From: Pseudomonas bubulae
GTDB lineage: Bacteria; Pseudomonadota; Gammaproteobacteria; Pseudomonadales; Pseudomonadaceae
Direction of reading: 5' to 3'
DNA: 64,000 bases
Assembly (NCBI RefSeq): GCF_900618535.1
Contig: NZ_UYJA01000001.1
Coordinates: forward strand, 682,001 to 746,000
In this document: positions 36,120-43,900 of the stretch, in pieces
Position numbering within the stretch: the stretch's first letter is position 1
Layout: every line of letters begins with the position of its first letter
The notes under the pieces: generated by a model
The model's database searches: none
The model's input: the letters and a program-made list of their open reading frames with translations, nothing else
Told to the model about the DNA's origin: nothing
Made by a program: the position numbers and the translations under genes

Positions 36120-36530
36120 GTTGTAGTACCTAAGATAAAACGCCATCTGCCCGGCACTCGGTGCCTGAATTTGCCTGACCCACTACAGACGGTCACCTGC
36201 AATCGAGCCAGCTTCAAGCCCCGAACGGGCAGACATATAAGGCCTGTGCACGTTACAGACCTCACTTCATGTACCTTGGGCGCTGATCTCTTGTTGGTCT
36301 TGGCTTCAGCTACTTGGGTAACATTTTGGGTACAGCGGATGTGACTCCCTTGATGTCCGGCCTGCTCGCGGCTCCTTCCGGGGAACCTGCGTGGGCATGA
36401 CGCTCCAGGGCGGCCAGCCGACTTACCGCGACATTCTACCTCAGGTGGCACTCTGGGCGAAGCAGCAGTAGCCAAGCCCCGCGCTCAGGTATAATCGTGC
36501 CTTTGCCCCGCCTATCAACAGGATTCACCC
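36120..36530. other. Divergent intergenic region (mqo / 36531 gene)
   Basis: A 411-base gap. A TATAAT box at 36490-36495 lies 35 bases before the rightward start codon; its -35 is weak. The leftward mqo leader is over 100 bases long with no clear hairpin. A 120-codon leftward frame here has no ribosome site or homology features and is not called. Confidence 0.5.
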
Positions 36531-36902
36531 ATGTCTTTAAGCAAACGCACCCAGGCACAGATCGAACGTCGCCTGATCACCTCCCTGACCGAGGCCTGCG
36601 AAACGGCCAAATCACAGATCCCGGGGTTTGCCTGGTTGACCCATGTTGTTGACTACGAGGCCTTCCCGGCCAGCCTGAAGGTGGTCTGGGTGTTCGATAC
36701 GCAAGCCAGCAAAGACTTCGCCCTGGCCGATGGCGAGGCGCGCTATATGGGTGAGCTGACGGCCCAGGCGCTGGCGGATGCCGGTGTAAAGGTGCGTAAC
36801 GGCTCGGCCCATGTATTCTTCGATTCAGAAGAAGAGTGCCAGCGCAGTTGTGGCGGCAACTGGCCCAAGCGCCTGGCGCAAAAACAGACCGGACGCAGTT
36901 GA
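36531..36902 (+). CDS. Conserved hypothetical protein
   Basis: A 123-residue soluble protein found next to DUF1289 genes in pseudomonads. N-terminal helices (RTQAQIERRLITSLTEACETAK in part) precede an alpha/beta body (LKVVWVFDTQASKDFALADGEARYMGELT in part) and a short C-terminal Cys pair (EECQRSCGG). I do not recognise a function. A TATAAT box precedes it. The DUF1289 gene begins 3 bases after its stop, so the two form an operon. Confidence 0.75.
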   Translation: MSLSKRTQAQIERRLITSLTEACETAKSQIPGFAWLTHVVDYEAFPASLKVVWVFDTQASKDFALADGEARYMGELTAQALADAGVKVRNGSAHVFFDSEEECQRSCGGNWPKRLAQKQTGRS

Positions 36903-36905
36903 ACT

Positions 36906-37088
36906 GTGGCAAAAGACATTGAAAACCCGTGCATTGCAGTTTGCCAGTTAAGTGGTGAGCTCTGCGTGAGCTGCGGTCGAACCCGGGAAGATATCCGCAA
37001 GTGGCGGGGCATGAAGCGCCCGGAAAAAATGGCCGCCGTGCAGCGCGCCAGCGCTCGGCTCAAGAGCCTGCGCAAGAAGAACGGCTAA
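36906..37088 (+). CDS. DUF1289 small cysteine protein
   Basis: A 60-residue DUF1289 protein. The four cysteines (NPCIAVCQLSGELCVSCGRT) and the DIRKWRGM segment define the family and probably bind zinc or an iron-sulfur cluster. The start is GTG at 36906, 3 bases after the previous stop; there is no other in-frame start that would keep the first Cys pair in place. Function unknown. Confidence 0.85.
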   Translation: MAKDIENPCIAVCQLSGELCVSCGRTREDIRKWRGMKRPEKMAAVQRASARLKSLRKKNG

Positions 37089-37093
37089 GCCCG

Positions 37094-37978
37094 CTACGCC
37101 AGATACTTGCCGAACCAGCCCAGGGTCCTGTTCCAGGCCAGAGTAGCCGCGGCTTCATCGTAGCGAGGCGTCGAGTCGTTATGAAAGCCGTGATTCACTC
37201 CCGGGTAGATATGCGCTTCATGGACTTTACCGTTGCGGTTCAACGCCTGCTCAAAAGCTGGCCAGCCGTCATTGATCCGTGTATCCAGCCCGGCGTAGTG
37301 CAGCATCAACGGTGCCTGGATACGGGCGACCTCGTCTGCACCGGGCTGGCGCCCGTAAAACGACACTGCAGCTCCCAGCTCCGGGTAGGCCACTGCCGCC
37401 GCATTGGCCACCCCGCCGCCATAGCAGAACCCGGTAATCCCAACTTTGCCGGTACTGGCATCATGCTGCATCAACCACTCCACCGCCGCGAAGAAGTCAT
37501 TCATCAGCCTGGCAGGGTCGACTTTTTGCTGCAACGCCAGGCCTTGCTCATCATTGCCGGGATATCCGCCCACTGACGTCAGGCCATCGGGTGCCAGAGC
37601 GATATATCCCGCCTTGCCCAGGCGCCGGGCAACATCTTCTATGTAAGGATTCAGCCCGCGGTTCTCATGCACCACCACCACGGCCGGCAGCTTGCCCGCT
37701 GCCTTGGCTGGCCGCACCAGATAACCGCGCACCTGGCCGTTGCCCCTGGGCGATGGATACATGATGTACTCGGCAATGATATCCGGGTCGGTAAAGGAGA
37801 CCTGCTCGGCGAGTGCGTAGTCTGGGCTCAACGCCGTCAGCACCGATAACGCAGTGGTGCCCAGGGCGAATACAGCAGCACGGTCAAGAAACTCGCGACG
37901 GTTGATCTTGCCGTGGGCGTAGTAGTCATAAAGCTCAAGCAATTCAGGGGCAAAGTCTTTCGCTGTCAGACGCGTCAT
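37094..37978 (-). CDS. Exported dienelactone-hydrolase-family protein
   Basis: A 294-residue alpha/beta hydrolase of the YghX/dienelactone hydrolase group. The triad is C185 (GFCYGGG), D232 (GLDTRIND) and H263 (NHGFHN). The N-terminus has a charged stretch, then NRREFLDRAAVFALGTTALSVL: a Tat-like signal, although the twin Arg is followed by EFLD rather than xFLK. It ends 6 bases from the convergent DUF1289 stop. The natural substrate is unknown; many members are general esterases. Confidence 0.85.
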   Translation of the reverse strand: MTRLTAKDFAPELLELYDYYAHGKINRREFLDRAAVFALGTTALSVLTALSPDYALAEQVSFTDPDIIAEYIMYPSPRGNGQVRGYLVRPAKAAGKLPAVVVVHENRGLNPYIEDVARRLGKAGYIALAPDGLTSVGGYPGNDEQGLALQQKVDPARLMNDFFAAVEWLMQHDASTGKVGITGFCYGGGVANAAAVAYPELGAAVSFYGRQPGADEVARIQAPLMLHYAGLDTRINDGWPAFEQALNRNGKVHEAHIYPGVNHGFHNDSTPRYDEAAATLAWNRTLGWFGKYLA

Positions 37979-38128
37979 CTTGGCGTTTCCTTGGGCCGGT
38001 AGCGCTTAACCATAGAGCAATTTGTAGCTAAATGCGTCTCAGACCTTTTACCTTGTGCTGTGGGATACCATACCGGCCATGCCTGAAACCTGTCAGGCCA
38101 GAACCATTAACTGAAGGGGTATCAAACG

Positions 38129-38599
38129 GTGAGAATTGCACTTGTGCTGTTGTTGAGCGCGTTTTCCATGCTGGCCCAGGCCGCGAATATCGGTGAGCGC
38201 CTGACGCCATGGACCCTGAACGACCAGCATGACCAACCCTACACCCTGGACGAAAAAACCCAGGTGCTGCTGGTAGCGCGCAACATGGACGGCTCCAAGC
38301 TGGTCAAGGCTGCGCTGGAAAACCAGGCCAAGGGCTACCTGGAAGCACGCAATGTGGTGTTTCTCGCCGATGTGCAGCGCATGCCCTCGCTGATCGGCAA
38401 ATTTATCGCCATCCCGGCCATGCGTGACTACAGCTACCGTGTTGTGCTTGACCGCGACGGGGCTGTTGCCGCCCAGTACCCCGGTGCCGAAGACAAGGTA
38501 CTGTGGCTGCAACTGGAGAGTGGCAAACTAATGTCGCAGCAAGAGTTTTCCAGCGCCGACGAATTGCGTGCGGCACTGGAAAAACTGCCGGTGCAATAA
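38129..38599 (+). CDS. Exported thioredoxin-fold-like protein without CxxC
   Basis: A 156-residue periplasmic protein with a signal peptide (MRIALVLLLSAFSMLAQA). The body begins IGERLTPWTLNDQHDQPYTLDEKTQVLLVARNMDGSK (in part), like AhpC/YtfJ-type thioredoxin folds. No cysteine pair is present, so redox activity is unlikely. The start is GTG 38129, with AAGGGG about 9 bases upstream. Stands alone between the hydrolase and HAD genes. Function unknown. Confidence 0.7.
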   Translation: MRIALVLLLSAFSMLAQAANIGERLTPWTLNDQHDQPYTLDEKTQVLLVARNMDGSKLVKAALENQAKGYLEARNVVFLADVQRMPSLIGKFIAIPAMRDYSYRVVLDRDGAVAAQYPGAEDKVLWLQLESGKLMSQQEFSSADELRAALEKLPVQ

Positions 38600-38625
38600 T
38601 CGCGTGTAAGGGATCTGGCTAGCAC

Positions 38626-39315
38626 TTATCGCATCGGCGGCAAACCATAAGCCGCCAGATCAAAGTCGGCCAGCTGGCGGATGATCAGGTCGGCATGCGT
38701 GTACTTGCTGTCGGCCATGGCTACATCAGGTACGGCAATCGCAGTCATGTTGGCGGCTTTGGCAGCCGTTACCCCGAAAGGCGAATCTTCGAATACCAGG
38801 CAGTGCTCGGGCGCAACACCCAGGCGCCGTGCCGCCGTCAGGAAGATATCCGGTGCAGGCTTGGCTGCCCCCACTTCAGGGTCGTCAGCGGTGACAATGG
38901 TGTCGAACAGCTCAAACCACTCACCATGCAAGGTGGTTTTGTGGGCAAAGGAATGTTGCGATGAACTGGTGCCCACGGCAATTGGCACCTTGTGGGCCTT
39001 GAGATGGCGCACCAGCGCCTCGGCACCCGGCATGCCCGTGGCTTTGGGGAAGCGTTCTTTTAGCAACGGCTCGCGGACAACCAGAAATTCCTGCGCGGTG
39101 ATCGGCAATTCCAGCGCCTTGACCAGAAATTCTGCCAGGTCCAGGGCGCCACGGCCGATGATGTGCTGCTTGATGCTCCAGTCATAGGTGCGACCGTAGC
39201 GTTCGGCGATGATCTGCGTGACTTCGGTGTAAATACCCTCAGTATCCAGCAATAACCCGTCCATATCGAAAATCACGGCCTTGATCGGGCCGACAGCAGC
39301 ACGCGGTGTAGTCAT
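38626..39315 (-). CDS. HAD-IA phosphatase (GS1/HDHD1-like)
   Basis: A 229-residue HAD-superfamily hydrolase: motif I DMDGLLLDTE (nucleophile Asp), motif II VGTSSS, motif III KPAPDIF, motif IV FEDSPFG. A helical cap sits between I and II. The HDHD1/GS1-like branch includes pseudouridine-5'-phosphatase and sugar-phosphate phosphatases. An in-frame GTG precedes the ATG at 39315 by one codon. It stands alone. Substrate cannot be told from sequence. Confidence 0.85.
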   Translation of the reverse strand: MTTPRAAVGPIKAVIFDMDGLLLDTEGIYTEVTQIIAERYGRTYDWSIKQHIIGRGALDLAEFLVKALELPITAQEFLVVREPLLKERFPKATGMPGAEALVRHLKAHKVPIAVGTSSSQHSFAHKTTLHGEWFELFDTIVTADDPEVGAAKPAPDIFLTAARRLGVAPEHCLVFEDSPFGVTAAKAANMTAIAVPDVAMADSKYTHADLIIRQLADFDLAAYGLPPMR

Positions 39316-39519
39316 CACAACAAATCCGTTGGCAGGAAGGATTCAGCACCATAACACCGGGAGAAGCACAATGTGCTGCAGTCATCGCCAATCATCAAGT
39401 CTCAGCTGGTGATCAGCATCCGTGATCACGGCATCACCATATACGATTGGCACACTGCGCTGCAGGGGTTGAAAGTGGGCTTATTGCCCCACTCATAAAT
39501 CCAATACTAGGAGGCACGC

Positions 39520-40335
39520 ATGCCCCAGTCCCTGCCAACCCTGTGCGGTTCGATCATGGGCTCGCCCTTTTCTCTCTCTGCGAAAATCCACAATGCGGCC
39601 TACGCGGCCCTGGGCCTGGACTACACCTTCGTCTGCTTCGGCATCGAGGACCCGGTGGCGGGCGTCGCGGCCATCCGCACATTGGGTGTGCGCGGCATGA
39701 ACGTGTCCATGCCCTACAAAACCGTCGTGATGGAGCATTTGGACGCGATCGATGAATCAGCGCTGGTCATTGGCGCGGTCAACACCATCAATAACATCGA
39801 CGGCGTTCTCACCGGCTACAACACCGACTACCTGGGTGCAGTACGCGCCCTGCAGGAAGTCTGCGAGCTCAATAACCAGCGTGTTGCCGTAATCGGCGCC
39901 GGTGGCGCAGCGCGGGCCGTGGTCTTTGGCTGCCTGCAAGCGGCAGCCCGGGTCACGGTGTTCAACCGCAGCAGTGAGCGTGGCCAGGCGCTGGCCGCAG
40001 ATCTGGGTGCACGCTGGGGTGGCAGTGTCGGGGCCTTTGCTGCCCGGGATTTCGACATCGTGATCAATGCCACCAGCGTGGGCTTCAGGCAGCCCGACAA
40101 CAATCCGCTGGACGGGCTGCTGGCCAGCCATCTGATCGTCATGGATGTAGCCTTTATGCCCGTGCGTACCGCCTTGCTTCTGCAAGCCGCCGCGCTGGGC
40201 TGCCGCACCGTGTCCGGCACACGCATGCTGGTGCAGCAGGCCTGCCGGCAAATCGAGTTGTACACCGGCATGGAGGCCCCCATCGACATCATGGAGCAGG
40301 CCATGCTCGAGGAGATACATCGACTCAAATTGTAA
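39520..40335 (+). CDS. Shikimate dehydrogenase-like protein
   Basis: A 271-residue AroE/YdiB-family NAD(P)-dependent dehydrogenase. The shikimate site is SLSAKIHNAAY, K67 (SMPYKT), N88 (GAVNTI) and D103 (GYNTDYLG). The cofactor site GAGGAARA lies near 127, followed by NRSSER, an NADP-type pattern. AGGAGG sits 7 bases before the ATG. A 60-base gap separates it from an MHS-family transporter. The pair therefore probably serves shikimate/quinate uptake and oxidation rather than the biosynthetic pathway, which usually has another aroE elsewhere. Confidence 0.85.
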   Translation: MPQSLPTLCGSIMGSPFSLSAKIHNAAYAALGLDYTFVCFGIEDPVAGVAAIRTLGVRGMNVSMPYKTVVMEHLDAIDESALVIGAVNTINNIDGVLTGYNTDYLGAVRALQEVCELNNQRVAVIGAGGAARAVVFGCLQAAARVTVFNRSSERGQALAADLGARWGGSVGAFAARDFDIVINATSVGFRQPDNNPLDGLLASHLIVMDVAFMPVRTALLLQAAALGCRTVSGTRMLVQQACRQIELYTGMEAPIDIMEQAMLEEIHRLKL

Positions 40336-40395
40336 GCCCCCCTGCTGCCTATCGATAACAAGATGCCGTAAAGGCGCCTACCAGAAGGTACCAAC

Positions 40396-41838
40396 ATGAC
40401 TCACGATCATGCTTCATCTGATATTGAATTGGTCCCCGAAAGCCCGGAACACAAAAAAGACCTGCACCGCGCTGCCTGGGCCTGCTCCCTGGGCAGTGCG
40501 CTGGAATACTACGACTTTGCCCTCTACACCCTGGCAGCGGCGCTGATTTTCGGGCCGCTGTTCTTTCCTGAACAAACCCGCACCATGAGCCTGATTGCCA
40601 GCTTCGGCACCTACTTCCTGGGCTTCGCGATAAGGCCATTGGGTGGTGTGCTGTTCGGCATGATCGGTGACCGCGTGGGACGCAAGTTCGTGCTCACGTC
40701 CACGGTGTTGCTGATGGGTATTTCCAGCACCCTGATCGGTGCCCTGCCCACGTTTGATCAAGTCGGCTACCTGGCCCCGGTGCTGCTGGTGGTGCTGCGT
40801 TTGCTCCAGGGCCTCGGTGCAGGTGCCGAACAGGCCGGCGCGGCAGTGATGATGACCGAGTATGCACCCCCGGGCCGACGCGGTTTTTACGCTGCCCTGC
40901 CCTTCCTTGGCATTCAACTGGGCACCATCCTTGCCGCGCTGGTGTACTTCATGGTTATCAGCAGCAGTGACAACGTGCTCGAAAGCGGGTTGTGGCGCAT
41001 ACCGTTCTTCAGCAGCGTGGTGATCGTCGCCCTGGGCCTTTACATGCGCCTGTCGCTCAAGGAGTCGCCGACCTTTATCCGCCTCAAGGCCCTCAAGCGC
41101 GTCTGCGACAATCCGCTAAAAAGTGCGATGAAACACTCAAAACCGACGCTGCTGCTGGGCATTGGCCTACGCCTGGGAGAAAACGGCGGGTCTTCGATTT
41201 ATCAGGCCCTGGCGGTGAGTTACATCGTTGGTGTGGTCGGCCTGCAAGGGCCGGTGGGCGTGCTCACCTTGATCTGCGCCGCCAGCCTGGGTGCTCTGAC
41301 CGTGCCGATTGCCGGTAAACTCAGCGACCGTTTTGGCCGTGTAGTGGTGTACCGGGCCTTTGCGCTGCTGCAACTGGCACTGGCGTTCCCGGTATGGTGG
41401 ATACTGAGCCAGGGCAATGTGATCGCGAGCATTATTGCTATCTCTATCGCGCTGGGCATCGGCACCTGGGGCATGTTCGGCACCCAGGCGGCGCTGATGC
41501 CTGAACTGTTCGGCTCGCGCCACCGCTATATGGGCGTATCCATTGCCCGGGAAGCCTCGGCGGTGATTGCTGGCGGTATTGCGCCCTTGATTGGCGCCGG
41601 GCTGATCGCTCTGGTCGTGGCCAGTCACGATGGCGATGCCAGCGCCGGTATCGGCGCCTGGTTGCCGATTGCCTGCTACCTGTCGCTGCTGACGCTGATC
41701 ACCCTGTACACCACCTTCAAGACCCCGGAAACCCTCAACCGAGATCTGGACGAGCCCCGTGATGCCTGGGAAATGCTGCCTGCTCACAACGCTCCGCAGA
41801 TGACGCCACAGCCGGTGGTGCAACCGACGCCACGCTGA
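40396..41838 (+). CDS. MHS-family MFS transporter (ShiA-like)
   Basis: A 480-residue metabolite:H+ symporter with 12 membrane helices. Diagnostic marks are ALEYYDFALYTLAAAL in helix 1, RPLGGVLFGMIGDRVGRK in loop 2-3 and GAGAEQAGAAVMMTEYAPPGRRGF near residue 140. Long soluble ends carry an acidic N-terminus and Pro/Gln-rich C-terminus. Placed next to a shikimate dehydrogenase gene, it may import shikimate or a related acid. It follows that gene in an apparent operon and ends in a good terminator. Confidence 0.85.
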   Translation: MTHDHASSDIELVPESPEHKKDLHRAAWACSLGSALEYYDFALYTLAAALIFGPLFFPEQTRTMSLIASFGTYFLGFAIRPLGGVLFGMIGDRVGRKFVLTSTVLLMGISSTLIGALPTFDQVGYLAPVLLVVLRLLQGLGAGAEQAGAAVMMTEYAPPGRRGFYAALPFLGIQLGTILAALVYFMVISSSDNVLESGLWRIPFFSSVVIVALGLYMRLSLKESPTFIRLKALKRVCDNPLKSAMKHSKPTLLLGIGLRLGENGGSSIYQALAVSYIVGVVGLQGPVGVLTLICAASLGALTVPIAGKLSDRFGRVVVYRAFALLQLALAFPVWWILSQGNVIASIIAISIALGIGTWGMFGTQAALMPELFGSRHRYMGVSIAREASAVIAGGIAPLIGAGLIALVVASHDGDASAGIGAWLPIACYLSLLTLITLYTTFKTPETLNRDLDEPRDAWEMLPAHNAPQMTPQPVVQPTPR

Positions 41839-41869
41839 TGCTGCGTGCTGCAACCTGACTCATGCAAAG

Positions 41870-41893
41870 AGCCTGCTGACTGCAGGCTTTTTT
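41870..41893 (+). terminator. Rho-independent terminator of the shikimate pair
   Basis: Stem agcctgc / gcaggct with loop tgact and six T, 31 bases after the transporter stop. Confidence 0.85.
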
Positions 41894-42095
41894 GCGCCAG
41901 CACGATGCTGCTCTACTCGTAATCATAATCGGTCACCAGAAATACCACCGCGACTGACGCAACGCTAAGAAAGGTCTGACTGTATTGATTCGGGATAAAA
42001 GTAGAATCTCAGGCAAGGAGTGAATCGCCCTCACAGTGACAGGAGTCAGGCGTCAGATGGCGGCCCGACGTCACTTGCCAATCGCAGGAGACAAT

Positions 42096-42473
42096 ATGAA
42101 ATCATCCATTACCCTTTACGACGCGCTGACATCCATCAGTATGCCTTCAGGTAAAACTAAAGCCGTTGTCGAAGCCTGGGAGAATGAAGTGAAAGATCTC
42201 GCCTCCAAATCAGACCTGGGGCAAACCGAACGGCACCTGAAAGCCTCCATTTCAGAATTGGGCGCTGAACTGCGCGTTCTGATAAGGGAGCAAGGTGTAG
42301 AGCTCAGGTCATCCGTCAAGGAACAAGGCCTCGAACTGCGCTCGTCAATTACTGCGCTGGAGGCCCAGGGCAAGATTGTTCACTGGCAGTTCGGCATCAT
42401 CTTCATTTGCATCAGCGTGCCATCGATCAAATTGGGATATGACTTTCTCAACAGGGCTTTACTGGGGGAGTAA
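42096..42473 (+). CDS. Coiled-coil, tail-anchored membrane protein of unknown function
   Basis: A 125-residue protein. The N-terminal soluble part (LYDALTSI) is followed by a coiled coil with imperfect repeats (AELRVLIREQGVELRSSVKEQGLELRSS in part, residues about 55-85) and one C-terminal membrane helix (IIFICISVPSIKLGYDFL). This resembles DUF1640/CCDC90-type coiled-coil membrane proteins. ATG 42096 with GGAG is preferred to the start 20 codons upstream. It stands alone downstream of the shikimate transporter. Confidence 0.75.
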   Translation: MKSSITLYDALTSISMPSGKTKAVVEAWENEVKDLASKSDLGQTERHLKASISELGAELRVLIREQGVELRSSVKEQGLELRSSITALEAQGKIVHWQFGIIFICISVPSIKLGYDFLNRALLGE

Positions 42474-42531
42474 AGCCCTGGCCGACCTGGGTGATGACTT
42501 CAACTGAACAGCCTGCATCATTATGGGCTGT

Positions 42532-42651
42532 TCAGTATCCGGCTTGGGCTTGAAGCAGCTTGCGCATGAAAACCCGGGCAAAGCCGTATTGCGTGGCCCT
42601 GTGGGTTTCCTGATAACCGAGCTCTTTATAGAGTTCGATGCATACCAGGAA
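42532..42651 (-). pseudogene. Remnant of a GNAT acetyltransferase (C-terminal 39 codons)
   Basis: In the leftward frame ending with TGA at 42532, residues read CIELYKELGYQETHRATQYG then FARVFMRKLLQAQAGY. This is the end of a GCN5-type acetyltransferase (the LYxxLGY helix and fMRK tail). An in-frame TGA at 42652-42654 cuts it off and no start or acetyl-CoA loop precedes it. It lies just past the siderophore operon, a possible scar of the insertion. Confidence 0.75.
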
Positions 42652-42679
42652 TCAGCGTGGATGGCTGATTGCCAAGGAT

Positions 42680-42709
42680 GGAGTTGCCGGCACCCTGGCT
42701 GGCAACTCC
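42680..42709 (-). terminator. Hairpin after pvsE (possible terminator or processing site)
   Basis: Perfect 9-base stem ggagttgcc / ggcaactcc around a 12-base loop, 6 bases past the pvsE stop. No T-run follows in the leftward direction. It has the same 9/12/9 plan as the hairpin at 49778-49807. Confidence 0.55.
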
Positions 42710-42715
42710 ATGGCA

Positions 42716-43900
42716 TCACCCGTCGATAAACACCTTCAGAGGCGGTTCGTGCATCAGGAAGTTCTGGTGCGAGATATTCCAGGCATAGGCACCCGCCAGG
42801 CTAAACACCAGCAGGTCACCAATCGCCAGTTGCGCAACAGGTTGCTGCCTGGCCAGCACATCCTTGGGCGTGCACAACTGGCCTACCAGGGTGACGTCCT
42901 GACCGCTTATCTGCGGGGGATTTGTGCCCCGCATAACCGTGAACGGATGGTTATGGTCTTGCGCTGCAGGCGTGCGAAAATGATGAGTGCCGCCTCGACC
43001 AATGGCAAAAAATTCGCCGTGGCTGCTTTTGATATCCAGCACCTGCATGACGTAATAGCCGCAGGCTGCGCTGATAAAGCGACCAATTTCGAAGCGGATT
43101 CGGGTCGCGCCCATGCCGAACTCATCAACCAGCCCCTTGAGCCCCTGACAAAACCTTGGCCAGTCGAACGACTGCGCCGGGTTCTGGTAGTTGATGCCCA
43201 TGCCGCCTCCGACATTCAGCACGGGCAGTTGCAGGTCGTGGTCGACACACAACTGGCGGAAAGTCAGGAAGTAGCTGCGTATCAACGCAAGGTGCGCATC
43301 GACATCCAGCTGGTGTGACAGCATATGAAAGTGCAGCCCCTTGAGCTCCAGAGACGGCTCTTCGCGCAACAATTGCAGTGCACTTGCCAGCCCCTGCTCG
43401 TCCAGCCCGAACGGCGTGGGCTTGCCGCCCATGACCAGCCTGCTCTGCGGTGCCTGCGTCAGCTTGAGGTTCAAGCGCAACATCAGCGCAGCCCTCACGC
43501 CACGCTGGCGAGCGATGCGCGCCAGACTGCGAAGCTCGGTCACGCTCTCTACATGAAACGCCGAGACGCTGTACTGCATGGCGATATCCAGTTCACGATC
43601 AAGCTTGCCCGGGCCGCCAAAGATCAGTGGCTCGTCGGGGCACTGCTCATGCAGCCAGGCCAGCTCCCCGCCCGAGGCCGCTTCGAAACCGTCTACCCAC
43701 GGTGCAAGGGTTTTCAACACCCGCGCCTCCGGGTTGGCCTTGGCGGCATAGAACAATTCGCAGTTATCGGGCAGCACCTCGCGCATTGCCTTTATATGCT
43801 GTTCAAGGGCAAGCAAGTCGTAGACATAGGCACACAATGGCCCCTCGTGTTCAGCCTTGAGCTGATCGATACAGCGGGTGACAGCGACAGGAAGAGTCAT
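42716..43900 (-). CDS. pvsE: Siderophore PLP-dependent decarboxylase (PvsE)
   Basis: A 394-residue type III-fold PLP decarboxylase related to diaminopimelate/ornithine decarboxylases and to SbnH/AcsE. K54 (FYAAKANPE) binds PLP, GGGMGI is the phosphate-binding loop, and a C-terminal CTPKDVL holds the conserved Cys-x3-Asp. In vibrioferrin synthesis PvsE makes the ethanolamine part by removing CO2 from the seryl intermediate. The start ATG overlaps the pvsD TGA (ATGA). Last gene of the leftward operon. Assignment rests on family plus full pvsABCDE order. Confidence 0.88.
   Translation of the reverse strand: MTLPVAVTRCIDQLKAEHEGPLCAYVYDLLALEQHIKAMREVLPDNCELFYAAKANPEARVLKTLAPWVDGFEAASGGELAWLHEQCPDEPLIFGGPGKLDRELDIAMQYSVSAFHVESVTELRSLARIARQRGVRAALMLRLNLKLTQAPQSRLVMGGKPTPFGLDEQGLASALQLLREEPSLELKGLHFHMLSHQLDVDAHLALIRSYFLTFRQLCVDHDLQLPVLNVGGGMGINYQNPAQSFDWPRFCQGLKGLVDEFGMGATRIRFEIGRFISAACGYYVMQVLDIKSSHGEFFAIGRGGTHHFRTPAAQDHNHPFTVMRGTNPPQISGQDVTLVGQLCTPKDVLARQQPVAQLAIGDLLVFSLAGAYAWNISHQNFLMHEPPLKVFIDG

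Noticed and set aside
36113-36475. 120-codon leftward frame upstream of mqo
   Set aside because: Arg/Pro/Cys-rich, no ribosome site, lies in the mqo promoter region.
42459-42719. 86-codon leftward frame after pvsE
   Set aside because: It is the wrong frame of the GNAT remnant; the GNAT-like residues are in another frame and interrupted by a stop.
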